DNA of 64,000 nucleotides, taken from assembly GCF_029962835.1 (NCBI RefSeq), contig NC_080573.1, positions 92,437,501-92,501,500 of the forward strand. The letters run 5' to 3'. The stretch is from Magnolia sinica. Taxonomy: Eukaryota > Streptophyta > Magnoliopsida > Magnoliales > Magnoliaceae. A program made the translations under genes and the position numbers. Of the stretch, positions 1 to 10,779 are shown piece by piece. How positions within the stretch are numbered: the first letter of the stretch is position 1; each line of letters starts with the position of its first letter. The notes below the pieces were generated by a model that did no database searches, was not told the DNA's origin, and worked only from the letters and a program-made list of their open reading frames with translations.

Positions 1-1390
1 TGGACTACATGAGTGTGAAAATCCATCAGGGGTGGGGTCAACCCACGTGGCCCACAGCTCACCAGATGAATGGATGGACGATGTGGGTAAGACCCATACA
101 TGACAAGGGCCCCACGTAATCTGGATGGACGGCGTGCTTGTCATGCTTGCTGCACTGTCCAGCAACTAGATGGTGCAGATATATACATCATGGTGCAGTC
201 CACGTAGTGGCGACTATAGTATATATTATATAATATAATATAATATACCATAATATATTATAATATATAATATAATATAATATAATATAATATAATATAA
301 CATGTCATAAGAAAAGCCACCATCCAGAGACCCCTGGATGCTTTGAACAGTGCTGATTTAACACACGAGGTCATGGTGGGTCCACAAGTGTGGCCCACCT
401 CCTAGTATAATATATATATTATATTTAATATACTAATAACGTCCAGGCCTGGATGGCTTGGACAACACATACATCAAGTGTAGCCCCACACCAAGGGTGC
501 GTCCCACCGTCCCTGGACAGTGGATGCATCACACGCATCATGGCGTGGCCCACTCTAATGGCTGGACGGCATGGATGGATCCCACGGACCTGGATAGAGA
601 GGAAAAATAAATTTTATAATGATCCAAAACTTTTGTAAACCAACCGGGTTCCAATAGCAGACATTCAATCTCCACTATTTCTTATGACATAGACCACCTG
701 AGCTCTGATTTATGGGTGAATTTTGGGGTGGCCCACTGCACTAAGGGGCCTGTGTTGATGTTCAAAACACATCACAGTGGGGCCCACAGTTAGGACCCAC
801 GGTCCTTGGCCACTATCCACAACGTAGAGGACGCTGCTGCACCGTCCTCTAGATGGCAGCAGCAGCAGCGTCAGCTACTTTTTTTTAAAAAAAAAATTGT
901 TTTATATTTTTCCATGGTTTTTCTTAGGTAAGGCCCACATCCGAAAAATCTAGTCCAGCCATTGGATTCTATGGCTCATGATGGACCAAACAAACCCAAT
1001 ATTCAAGGTATTTTGGTGTGTAAAAACATCACAGTGGGCCCTAGTAGCCTTAAACGGTAGAAATCACAATTTTCTACAGTATGGCCTGCTTGATTATTGG
1101 GTAGGCCTCATTTTTCGGCTCAACGCCTTAAATGAGCTGGGGAATGGAATGGACGGTGTGGATTAAACCCATACATCAAGGTAGGGCCTGCATGAGCAGC
1201 CCACCTAAAAGTTTGGAATCAAGTAAATAGTTTTGTTTCCAGTTCACGTCCAGCGTCCCTGGACACTAGACAGTTTGGGTCACAGCACATGTATGAGGTG
1301 AGCCTTGCTCAAGTGGGCCACCAAATGCACAGATGGTGTGGATATACATCAAGTGGGGTACGTCCAGGTGGGCCACATGGCCACATCATC
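1..1390. other. Gene-free stretch of decayed GGGCCCAC-type repeats
   Basis: No credible coding sequence. Fragments with GTGGGCCCA, CCACACC and CATACATCAAGTGGGG motifs recur, as in the long inverted-repeat family annotated elsewhere in the window (for example 52722-53146). Roughly 655-1200 is a diverged copy whose right end reads like GACGGTGTGGATTAAACCC. Its boundaries are too eroded to place. Confidence 0.5.
212..302. repeat. AT-only microsatellite (TAATA/ATAAT units)
   Basis: About 90 bp made almost only of A and T, with the five-base period TAATA best preserved at 262-300. A shorter related AT tract lies at 404-436. Simple repeat. Confidence 0.85.
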
Positions 1391-1394
1391 ACAA

Positions 1395-2209
1395 AAAAAA
1401 TGAAAAAAGGAGAGAGAGAGAGAGAGAGAGAGAGACGGTGATAGAGGGACCCCGCCACTATGGGCCTCTCATGGTTATATCACATAAATCAAAATGGGTC
1501 TCACCAACAAGTGGGCCCTAAAATAAGAATCAACAGTGGATCACCCACCTATTACACTCCTCCTTAATCCCTTAGCCTCCTTAACTCCTTGCCTTCAATG
1601 TTGATGGAGGTAGATGATGAATGAATGGTTGAGATGTGAGATGAGAGGGTGGGCCACACTTGGCTTGGGAGAGAGGAGCTTGGACATGTGGTGTTGCTTG
1701 GGAGTGAATGGGAATGAGAGAGAGGGGTAAGTGATGGGTGAAAAGGGATGGGATGATGTGGTGGTTGTAAGGAAAGGAGATGGGGAAGCATGGGCTTAGT
1801 TGAAAATTGTGTAAAAGAGGGATGGGTAGGGGAGAGAGAGAGAGAGTTGACTTGTGGAAAAAGGAGAGATGGAGCTTATACTTGAGGTATAGGGTGTACT
1901 TGACTTGAGCGATTGATTCATTGATGGGACATATTGTAGAAATTCCTTCAAAATTTGCAACGCACAGCGTTTTCCTGAAAATGAACGTGTGCCCACATCT
2001 TTTAGCCCGAGTATCGGATTGGTGCGCGAGTCATGGCATTGGAACAGCGGCGACGGCATGGTCACTAGGGTACAAGTTTCGGGTCAAGCCGACTTTGGTA
2101 TGCATGACTCGTCTTAGGATCGCACGCAAACGTCGGATACAGGTCGAGGGTTGTTGGAATTTGACTGGGAGGACCGCTGAAGCGTACAGAGACTAGGATA
2201 CAGGTCTTA
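1395..2209 (+). repeat. Truncated LTR-like copy related to the solo LTR at 14737-15699
   Basis: Blocks match the 14737-15699 solo LTR in the same order: GAGGGACCCCGCCACTAT (1446 versus 14994), GTGGGCCCTAAAATAA, GTGGGCCACAC before an AAGCTTGG-like block, GCCCACATCT (1991 versus 15470) and GGGAGGACCGC near the end. The right end CAGGTCTTACA (to 2209) matches GGGTCTCATA. The LTR start with TGTCACGCTCC is missing, so the copy is 5' truncated. A (GA)n tract lies at 1409-1434. Confidence 0.65.
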
Positions 2210-2229
2210 CAGTTGGAGTGTAAGAGTTT

Positions 2230-2600
2230 GTGTCTAAACTCACTTAGGTTCTTTCGTATAACCCTGGCTCTTCCGTAGAGCCTAAATTTTGTAGTTCTTG
2301 TGTAGGACTAAGGTTGTTAATTAGCCTAAGAAAAAACCAACCAAATTCTTTTCATAAGCCTCCGGCAGGAGAATACGTATTAGGTTTGGGAGTAGGACCC
2401 TTGCTCTTATGAAGGGCATAAATTTCAGGTTCAGAAGTAGGACCTTGGCTCTTATGTAGGGCCTAAATCATTGGGTTCATGTGTAGGACCTTAGCACGAG
2501 AGTAGAGCCTAAATTGTTAGGTTCGAGATTATGACCCTTGCTCTTGTATAGGGCATAAATTTTAGAGTCCTTGTGTAGGGCTGTAAAGGTTAGAGGTGAA
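2230..2600. repeat. Degenerate tandem repeat with a period of about 60-65 bp
   Basis: The block TAGGACC(C)TTGCTCTTATG(A/T)AGGGC(A/C)TAAAT followed by a GGTTC motif recurs four to five times with drift (for example 2391, 2440, 2485, 2530). No coding sense was found. Confidence 0.6.
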
Positions 2601-3244
2601 CTTAATCTAAAACCTCCAATAGTGAAATTCGATACACTCATGGGTTGAGTGCGTTCACCAGAAGTAGAGTAAGTAAGTAGTCGAACCACTATATATACTT
2701 ATGTTTGGAATTGTTATTTGTGTAATTATTTAATTGTGCATATATGTGTTTGAATGTTTAATTACACATGTATGATTAGCTGAATGCTTAGTGATTAAAT
2801 AGGTAGCACATCTCACATGCACATATACACTATTTATATAGATTAGTTGCTTATTTGCATATCATTTGTAATCTATGTGATTGGACCCTCTATTGGCTTG
2901 GAAGCCTTAGAGTTACATTGCCTTACTTAGTTTAATTACTTTTAGTTTAAGTTAGGCATTGTTGTTTTTAATTGGGATAATTTTAAATAGGTCTTAGTCC
3001 CCCCCCCCTTTTAGGATGTAACCTTCATTCTCTAACTCCACCTTACTTCCACACTTAAAATGCATAAGCAGTATATGAATAGAAGAGTCTGAGACTTTCA
3101 TGGGATTTTAATCTAAACTGAATGATAATTACAATTCTATGTGGGGTTTAGGAGAGATGATTCTAGAAGGTTATATATGTAGAAAAATACTTAAATCTCT
3201 ACTGGATAGACTCACTCCCAAGATAACCTAGATAGAAGAGTGTA

Positions 3245-3760
3245 GAAATATAGATGAGATGAAAGTAAAGCTACAAACATATGAACTACACTTTAAGGCC
3301 TCTTCTAGTACAAAGAAATTAACCATCCTTAAAACATCTCATAGGCATTCACATAGGCATAAAGTTATTAAATTTGAAAGTGATAATGATAACGAGGACG
3401 ATGATAAGGATTTTGAAAGAAAATTAAAAAAATCTCAAATTGAGTAGAGGGAAGAGTTGTGACAAAAAGGAGAAGATGGTTGAGAATTGTAAATGCAAAT
3501 ATGTTAAACCACCTAAGCATATCAAATGTTATAATTGTTAGGGTTATGAACATATTGCCACTGATTGCCCTTATAATGTAAGATCTAAAGGCAAGGGTAT
3601 GGCGACAATATGGGATGATACGGAAGAGTTCGAATTCACTTCGGAAGACTCCTCTACTATTAAAGACCTTTGTCACTTATGTGTCTTATTGGCCTACACT
3701 GCAGTATCCCTCCCTAAAGACTTAGGATACCATAACACCTTAAGGAGGTAATGTTAGAAG
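3245..3760 (+). pseudogene. Ty1/copia gag fragment with CCHC zinc knuckle, broken
   Basis: A readable frame starts at 3259 and ends at 3445. It carries a His-rich then acidic stretch (FESDNDNEDDDKDFERK). After a break, 3502-3600 encodes a CCHC knuckle, CYNC followed by a TAG at 3539-3541, then YEHIATDC. Next comes a WDDTEEFE motif at about 3610, the usual acidic tail of copia gag after the knuckle. Gag would coat the element RNA in virus-like particles; this copy is dead, and no pol follows it. The knuckle and WDD(S/T)E context suggests the SIRE/Tork side of copia, which is inference. Confidence 0.7.
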
Positions 3761-3889
3761 GTCCCTTAGGGCTGAATTAAAAATCTGAGGATTCTAGCCT
3801 TATCTTGTGCTTAATTAGTAAATCTAAGGATTATAACTTCATTTATATTAATAGTTTAAGCTTTAAATTTGTTGAATTTTTATATCACA

Positions 3890-4373
3890 TATTTTATCTT
3901 ACATTATCACTGATTATCCCTAATTTGATTCGTATATCTTTTGAATGACCAAAATAAGCATGTTCTATGTTTTAATGATTATATGCACCCTTTAAACCCC
4001 TGTTAGTATATGCCTTATAATTGATAAATCTATTACTTATAGAGATATTCCATGCTATGTTTTTATTAGTATATTTATGGGAACAAACTCTTTGTTAAAT
4101 ACTGACAAAAAATGGGAGAAAGATTAAGTACCACTAAAATAATGAATTCTATTTTGCAGGGTTTGTTTATTGTTGCAAGAATTGATGAGATATGTGGAGC
4201 AATTATGGGGGAGCATTACTAATGTTACATGTCTCAATTCCTGTATTTAAATTTGTAAATCATTGTAATCTTAGACACGTAAAATTTAGTATTGTTTTGG
4301 TATATCATTGGTATGAACCATAACATGGTCTACGTTAGGTTTTTGTCACGTAATTGACAAAGGTGTAGATTAT
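3890..4373 (+). other. Internal 3' end of the same copia element, with polypurine tract remnant
   Basis: This AT-rich non-coding stretch ends in ATTGACAAAGGTGTAGATTA, which resembles the polypurine tract and flanking sequence (GACAAAGGGGGAGATTG) that precedes SIRE-type copia 3' LTRs. Pol is absent between gag and this point, so the element is internally deleted. Confidence 0.5.
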
Positions 4374-4985
4374 TAGTGCACTGATTTGTGTATCGTATTT
4401 GTCAATCACATTATTACATGTGTCATGTAGTCAGTTGAGCCCTTGGAAGCTTAACCTTTTAATAGAAGGCATTCGGTTCTTGAGCATTTAGATAAGTATT
4501 GGTGCAATAAAAGCTTGGGTGATTTCATGACCATATCCCTCATCCTAAGTCTCTAAGTAAATAAGATTTAAGTTATATTTCTTATGATTTATAACTTGAA
4601 AGAGGATTCCAACCAAAATGTTGAAGATAAACTTAATCTCTACCTTGTTTTAAAGATTAGACTTGAACTTATAGTCAAATCATTCTCTAAACCCTCTAGA
4701 ACACCCATATAGGTGAATCCTGTATGATTACAACATTCCCACTTATTGTAGGAGAACTCACCAACCTCCCATCACCTTGGTCACCGAAAGGAGCATCTCA
4801 TGCAAGGTGGTTGATCTTTAAGCTGAAGCATTGACGATGCATTGACATCACGATCGAGGGGAGCTGATTAAAGCACGAAAGAACATTGATCAATCAACCT
4901 GATAAGGCACTATAAAAGGAGCTCAATCCAACAAGTTGTCATTTATAAAGTCTATGTAAACTCCTTGTGTATGTTCAGCTTTAAC
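4374..4985 (+). repeat. Probable copia 3' LTR
   Basis: It starts TAGTGCA right after the polypurine-like tract; TG to TA decay of the first dinucleotide is likely. A promoter-like CACTATAAAAGGAGCTC lies at about 4909-4925. The right limit is uncertain. No matching 5' LTR was recognised upstream. Confidence 0.45.
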
Positions 4986-5019
4986 ATTTATAATCTTTAG
5001 AGCTCAATCCAATCGGAGT

Positions 5020-5130
5020 CTACCACCGGAGTTTACACGCATAGCCCATGGCCCACCACGTGTAAACGCCTTCATTCCCTAGCTCTGCCAAGTTTCCACG
5101 CATAGCCCGTGGCCCACCACGTGCAATTTC
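5020..5130. repeat. Two copies of a CACGCATAGCCC-GTGGCCCACCACGTG block
   Basis: The block at 5036-5061 (ACGCATAGCCCATGGCCCAC) recurs at 5098-5122 with one change. This is a short local duplication in repeat DNA. Confidence 0.6.
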
Positions 5131-5307
5131 AAAAGATACTACCTCATCTACCAAAAACACACCCCTCATAAGTTGTCTTTGTTGGATGGACAGTCCTTTT
5201 TTTCCTGCTCCAATCATGATAGGCCCATATGGTTGCATGGTCTAGTCATCCAGACCATCTAGATGGGACTATTGGGGAGGAGATGCCACCCAATAGAACA
5301 TTCCCGG

Positions 5308-5890
5308 AGTGTTGTGGGACCCATTGTGTTGTGTATATGTCCTCTAAGACATTCATCACATGTTTCCAACTTTAATGAAGCAAAACAACAAAAATTAGGC
5401 CATTCCAAAGCTCAAGTGGGCCACGCCATGTGAATTTAGGATGGGGATTGAGTACTACCCACACCCGACTCTAGCTAGGAATTGACGAGTTTTGAGGGAC
5501 CAGTGGATTTTATCCCCATCGCTCTTCCAATTTTCCATATCATTTTAGGTATTAGCCAAAAATGAGGCAGATCCAAGGCACAAGTGGATCACACTATAAA
5601 AAGAAGCGATGCTAATGGCACCCACCATTGAAACCTTCCTAGTGTCCACTGTGATGGTTAATTTCCATCTAATCTGCTAATAAGGTCACATGTACCCGAA
5701 TTAAGGGAAAATATGAATATAAGCTTGATCCAAAACTTTTGTGGCCTCTAAAAACTTTTTAGGGATAGATGTTTAATTCCCGTTGTGTGGTCTACTTAAG
5801 CCTTGAAACTGCCTCATTTTTTGGGCTTGTACCATAAAATGAGGTAAAAAAATTAATAAACAATGTGGATAAAACCCATACACCACGGTT
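5308..5890. repeat. Diverged GGGCCCAC-family inverted-repeat element
   Basis: It holds the family's internal landmarks in order: AGCTCAAGTGGGCCAC, ACCCACCATTGAAACCTTCC, CTTGATCCAAAACTTTTGTGG, a GTGTGGTCTACTT block, and a right end reading GTGGATAAAACCCATACACCACGG. The left end is poorly preserved. Confidence 0.55.
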
Positions 5891-6005
5891 ACCCCTTGTA
5901 GCCCTTGTTCGTTTGTAGCTAAGGAGAGGTGAGGGTAGTACCTAATCCATGTCTGGGAATTTGCATTATTCCCTTGTTGCTTGGATTTGGTAGTGATGCC
6001 ATGAC

Positions 6006-6421
6006 TAGAGCTGGCCAGGACTCGACTCGACTCAGTGGATCCGAATCGACTGACTCGGTCGGATCCGACTTGACCCGAACTGAATGCCAGTTTCGAATCA
6101 AATCGAGTAGACCCACGCAGATCCGAATTCCAACCGAGTCGAGTTCGGGTTATATGGTAACCTGACCCGACTCAAACCGAAATCCGATATGGTCGAACCC
6201 GATCCGATCCGATCCGAAACCCAACTTGGACTGGTAATCGGGTAGTATATATTCAAAAGAAAAAAAAAATCCTAAACCTACCCATTCCTAACCCTAGTAG
6301 CTGGCCGCCGCACCTAATTTGATCCCGGAGTCCGGTTCCTCCTCATCCTCCTCCTCCTCCTTTGGCACCCTTTCGTATGGCTCCTCATCCCCATCCTCCT
6401 TCGGCACCCTTCCGCCCGATT

Positions 6422-6479
<58 letters not shown>

Positions 6480-6940
6480 CCGTCCACATAGGCAGCAGCC
6501 CAGGTCCGGTCACCTGTCTGTATAGGCAGCAGCCCCGGTTCGGCCACCCGTCCGAACAGCAGCATTAACATACAGGTAATTTCTTTTTATTTTTATTTTT
6601 ATTAAATGGCCTGGTCCGCTGTGATTGATCAGCCTGGCCCAATGTGGTTCATCTGGGCCGACTCGGGATCGGCCTGGGTTCGCTCTGTGGTGCGGCCGGC
6701 CTTGACCCGATCTAGTTGAGCTTTTGACCTAATCCGAACCATAGCCAACTTGATCTAACTCGGTATCTCTGACGAAGTTGGACTCGGTTCGGATCGGCCC
6801 AACCAAGATCCGGTTAGGATCGAGTCAGGCCTGCTGGACTCGGTACCGAGTCGGATCGAGTTTGGGTCAAGGGTTTCACAATACCGGATCGAGTCGAGTT
6901 GGACCTAACTCGGTCCGACTCGACTCGATGCCCACCTCTA
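6006..6940. mobile_element. hAT-type non-autonomous element with exact 8-bp target duplication
   Basis: The left end is TAGAGCTGGCCAGGACTCGA and the right end, reverse-complemented, is TAGAGGTGGGCATCGAGTCG. Both begin TAGAG and continue into inverted GACTCGACTCG-rich arms. The flanks are GCCATGAC at 5998-6005 and an identical GCCATGAC at 6941-6948. An 8-bp duplication with TAG...CTA ends is typical of hAT transposons. The middle holds a (CT)n tract (6423-6476) and no transposase. The open frames here are by-products of the low-complexity sequence. Confidence 0.88.
6423..6476. repeat. (CT)n microsatellite
   Basis: A nearly pure CT dinucleotide run inside the hAT element. It produces spurious Ser/Leu-rich and Arg/Glu-rich open frames on the two strands. 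Confidence 0.95.
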
Positions 6941-6977
6941 GCCATGACCGGGCTCAATACTGCCGTACTAAAAAATT

Positions 6978-7392
6978 ATGTCACCCTACCATGATGTGTT
7001 TTATCCACCACATCCATTCATTTTGCAAGCTCATATTAGGACAGGCGCTCATTTTTCCAAAGCTCAAGTGGATTACACCACATGAACCAATGGTGCTAAT
7101 GACCCCTATCATTGAAACCTTCCTCAGGCCCACCATGATGTTTTTTTTCCATCCAACCTGTTCAAAAATTCACATAAACTTGGATGAAGGGAAAACACGA
7201 AAACCTAACTTGATCGAAAACTCCTATGGGTCACAAGAAGTTTTCAATAGTAATTGTTCAATCCCCACTATTTCCTATGCTATGGTCCACTGGAGCTTTG
7301 AACGTGCCTTATTTTTAGGCTCATGTCCTAAAAGAAGCTAGCAAAACGGATAGAAGGCGTGGATAAAACACATAGATCATGGCGGGGATCAC
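6978..7392. mobile_element. GGGCCCAC-family long inverted-repeat MITE
   Basis: The left arm ACCATGATGTGTTTTATCCACC is mirrored at the right arm (GTGGATAAAACACATAGATCATGG). The interior has the family landmarks: CTCAAGTGGATTACACCACA, CATTGAAACCTTCCTCAGGCCCACC and TTTCCTATGCTATGGTCCACT. No coding capacity. Confidence 0.75.
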
Positions 7393-7509
7393 AGAGCTTC
7401 GACCAGTACCAACCAGTACCAGGTCGGTAACAACCATAGATCTATCATCACGTGGGCCCATACTGCAAACAGATTAATAGTTTAGAAACTTCAGCTAAGT
7501 TTTTCAAAG

Positions 7510-7770
7510 CCATTCATTTGCTGCTGATCATTTGATTATTGGTTGGACTAGGGCCTCAATATAGTGGTGCCGCTCTGATGGATGGATTGGATCTTGAACC
7601 TATCATTCCATGCTGGCACATGCATGGCGTGTACATTAGCAAAGCTTGCATACCACGTATAAACTGGCTGTGTTCACTCTGCCAACTGTTGCAAGCCTTG
7701 GCAGGTATGAACTTAACTTCCCACAGTTCCAATTTAATGGAACTTTCGGTGTCTACAATGTAATAATAAA
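7510..7770. repeat. Dispersed repeat, second copy at about 23745-23924
   Basis: Both loci share GGGC(A/C)TCAAT(G/A)TAGTGGTGCC followed by GATGGATGGATTGGATCT, then a GCATGGC...AGCAAAGCT block. The copy near 23.9 kb is cut off by the Tat retrotransposon LTR. Confidence 0.7.
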
Positions 7771-7957
7771 TGACGTTGGGTCAGCCTGACGGATCATTGA
7801 ACCTAACTTGGTAATAAATGGGCATCTATTCGGACATGGGCCCATTAGGCCTTACTAGGTACAAAATATTAATGCGTTGGACTCTGCCTAACTAACATGG
7901 GACCCGACTCTAAATGCGTTGGATTTGGACCACAAAACATGGTACGAGGATTCGAGG

Positions 7958-8480
7958 GGGAGCGGGATTACGTGTTACCCGGGTAACATCTTACACTGTG
8001 TTTCCCAGACCCTGGGGCCTACTTTGATATATGTGTTGCATATCCACGCCGTCCATCCATTTTTCCGTTTTATTTTAGGGCATGGTTCAAAAAATGAAGT
8101 AGATCCAATCTCAAGTGAACCACACAGTAGGAATTGAATGTCCACCATTGAAAAGTTCTTAGGAATCACAAAAGTTTTAGATCAAGCTGATATTTGTTTT
8201 TCCCATTCATCCAGGTCTGTGACTTATCAACATGTTGGATGGCAAATAAACATTACGGTGGGCATTAGGAAGTTTTTAATGGTGAGCATTCAATGACCAC
8301 TTTTTCATATGGTGTGGTCCATTGAGATATGGATCTATTTCATTTTTGGTAGCATACTCTAAAATGTGTTGGAAAAACTGATGGAGGGCATGGATATATA
8401 CTACACATACATCCAGGTAGGCTGCACAGTCGGTGTAACACTCATTACAGTGTTACCCGGGTAACACCTGATCCGCTCCC
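7958..8480. mobile_element. hAT-like element with palindrome-bearing inverted ends
   Basis: The terminal inverted repeat begins GGGAGCGG at both ends. It leads into the perfect 16-bp palindrome TGTTACCCGGGTAACA at 7973-7988, repeated at 8451-8466. The flanks ATTCGAGG (7950-7957) and ACTCGAGG (8481-8488) match at 7 of 8 bases, fitting an 8-bp target duplication. The interior (about 8010-8425) is a GGGCCCAC-family sequence, so this is either a composite or a nested insertion. No transposase. Confidence 0.75.
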
Positions 8481-8884
8481 ACTCGAGGTACGAATTGACC
8501 AGTATGGAGAAAATTACCATTGTAGACGCTACCTTTTATCCTACGTCTTTTATGAGATATCTGAAACTTAACTTCCCAACTTAGACCTTACACGGACAGA
8601 CAGCAAATTTGAGGACGTAAATACCCCTAATTTTCACCGCCATTCTCTTCCTTTCACTCCCTTTCCTTGCTCCATTTCCGGAAAAAAAAAAAAAGAGAGA
8701 GGCAAAAAATCATTTTCCTGCACGAAAGTCTGTTACTTGGATCGCACCATTCTCTCACTAGATCCCACGCTCTCCATACATCTATATTTTCTCAATTTTC
8801 TGAAAATGGTCCCTCCACGGAAGAAAGCACAAACCACAGGTATAATGTAGTATATTTCCCTAAACGGTGTAAATTTTTTGTGGG

Positions 8885-9150
8885 CTATTGAACTGCTGGA
8901 TGAAGCTCACATCTTGGTTTTCGATTCATCCATGTAAAAATCATCCTATGAACATGATGGATTACAAATAAAACATCATTGTGGGGCATAGCAAGGTTTC
9001 TACGGTGGAACCACCGTTTCCTATGATATGATCCACTTGATATTTCGATATGCTACCATTTTAAGCTTAAACCCTTACTTTAGATGGAAAAATGGATGAA
9101 CATCATCGATAGTCCACATACATTCAAGGTGGGCCCAACTCAGTTAACTC
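8885..9150. repeat. Partial GGGCCCAC-family element
   Basis: It contains TTCATCCATGTAAAAATCATC, GGATTACAAATAAAACATC and a GTGGAACCACCGTTTCCTATGA block, and ends CCACATACATTCAAGGTGGG. The left part of the family is missing. Confidence 0.55.
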
Positions 9151-9329
9151 AGTACGATAAGAGCGTACTCAGCAAACTATAAATCCAATTTGCGAGAGGT
9201 TTTGGTCCATTTGACCTACTTCTCGGCAATATGCTTGAGTCGTCGCCGACATTCCTAGTTCATGACTGGTGAAATTCCCCGAGCAATTCATAAATTTGAC
9301 AGAGATATCATAAAAATATGATGGAGAAC

Positions 9330-10670
9330 TTCCACGGATTCATGTAATGTAACAGAAAATTTTATGAACCGCTTGGTCAATTTCATTAACTACTTGGTCA
9401 AATTCACTGAAGAGAAATTGAATTTCATGTAAAGCTCGGTCAATTTCATTAACTGCTCGGTCAAATTCACCGAAGAGCAAATTGTTAGGCTAGTTCAATT
9501 TCATTTAAAGTTCATTCCAATTCATGTTAGCCTTGCTAAATTTGATGTTAGCCTCGTTGAATTTCAAGTTAGCCTCACTCAATTTCAAGCTTGCCTCGGT
9601 CAAATTCATGTTGCCTCGCTCAATTTTTAGCTTGCCTCGCTCAATTTTTAGCCTGCCTTTCTCAATTTTTACCTTGCCTCGATCAAATTCTAGGTTGTCT
9701 CGCTTAATTTCTAAGTTGCCTCACTCAATATCTACATTACCTCGCTCAATTTCTAGATTGCCTTGCTCAATTTCTACGTTGCCTCGCTAAATTTCTAGGT
9801 TGCCTCACTCAATTTCTACCTTGCCACGTTCAATTTCTAGGTTCCCTCGCTCAATTTCTAGATTGCCTCGCTCAATTTCTACGTTGTCGTGCTAAATTTC
9901 TAGGTTGTCTCGCTCAATTTCTAGGTTCCCTCGCTCAATTTATAGGTTGCCTCACTCAATTTTTACATTACCTCGTGCAATTTCTAGGTTGCCTCGCTGA
10001 ATTTCTAGGTTGTCTCTCTCAATTTCTAGGTTGTCTCACTCAATTTCTACATTACCTCGCTCAATTTCTACGTTGCCTCGCTTAATTTCTAGGTTGTGTT
10101 GTTCAATTTCTAGGTTACCTTGCTGAATTTCTAGGTTGCCTCGCTCTATTTCTAGGTTCTCTCGCTCAATTTCTACGTTGCCTCGCTCAATTTGTAGGTT
10201 GCCTCGCTCAATTTCTAGGTTCCCTCCCTCAATTTATAGGTTGCCTCGCTCAATTTCTATGTTGCCTTGCGCAATTTCTAGGTTGCCTCGTTAAATTTCT
10301 AGGTTACCAATCTCAATTTCTTGATTGCCTCGCTCAATTTCTTGATTGCCTTGCTCAATTTCACCTTGCCTCGCTCAATTTTTTAAATTTTTTCGCTCAA
10401 TTTCACCCTGCCTCGCTGAATTTCATGTTTCCTTCACTCATTTTCTACTTTGCCTCGCTCAATTTTTAGTTTGCCTCGCTCAATTTCAAACTCCCCTCAC
10501 TCGATTTCATGTTTCCCTCACTGAATTTTCAGTTTGCCTCGCTTAATTTCATGTTTCCCTCTCACAATTTCTAGTTTGCCTCCCTTAATTACCAACTTGC
10601 CTCGATAAACTTCTAATTTGCCTCGATCAATTCATGCTTGCCTCTCTTAATTTCACTTGAGTTTTATTCG
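9330..10670 (+). repeat. 21-bp satellite array, forward orientation (left block)
   Basis: The unit is close to TTGCCTCGCTCAATTTCTAGG, repeated about 50 times from 9490. At 9330-9490 there is a more diverged prelude with (C/T)TTGGTCAATTTCATTAACT-type units. Drift is mainly at the CG (CTCGCT to CTCACT or CTTGCT), as expected for methyl-C deamination. Open frames here repeat a short Leu/Phe/Arg pattern and are not genes. Confidence 0.93.
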
Positions 10671-10779
10671 ATTTATGCTTTGATTTCAACTACGTTTAAT
10701 TTTTTATGTTATGATTCATCAAGTATATAGTGAACTTTATTTTTTGATATATTTTTCATTACATGTTTGTAGGTGACAA

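Noticed and set aside
6314..6571. Ser-rich and Arg/Glu-rich frames on both strands
   Set aside because: By-products of the (CT)n microsatellite inside the hAT element.
6778..7341. 187-codon plus-strand frame
   Set aside because: It spans the end of the hAT element, its target duplication and the neighbouring MITE, so it has no single origin and no known domain.
9524..10546. Open frames with repeated Leu/Ser/Phe pattern
   Set aside because: They arise because 21 is a multiple of three, so every satellite unit stays open in phase. No start context, no known family.
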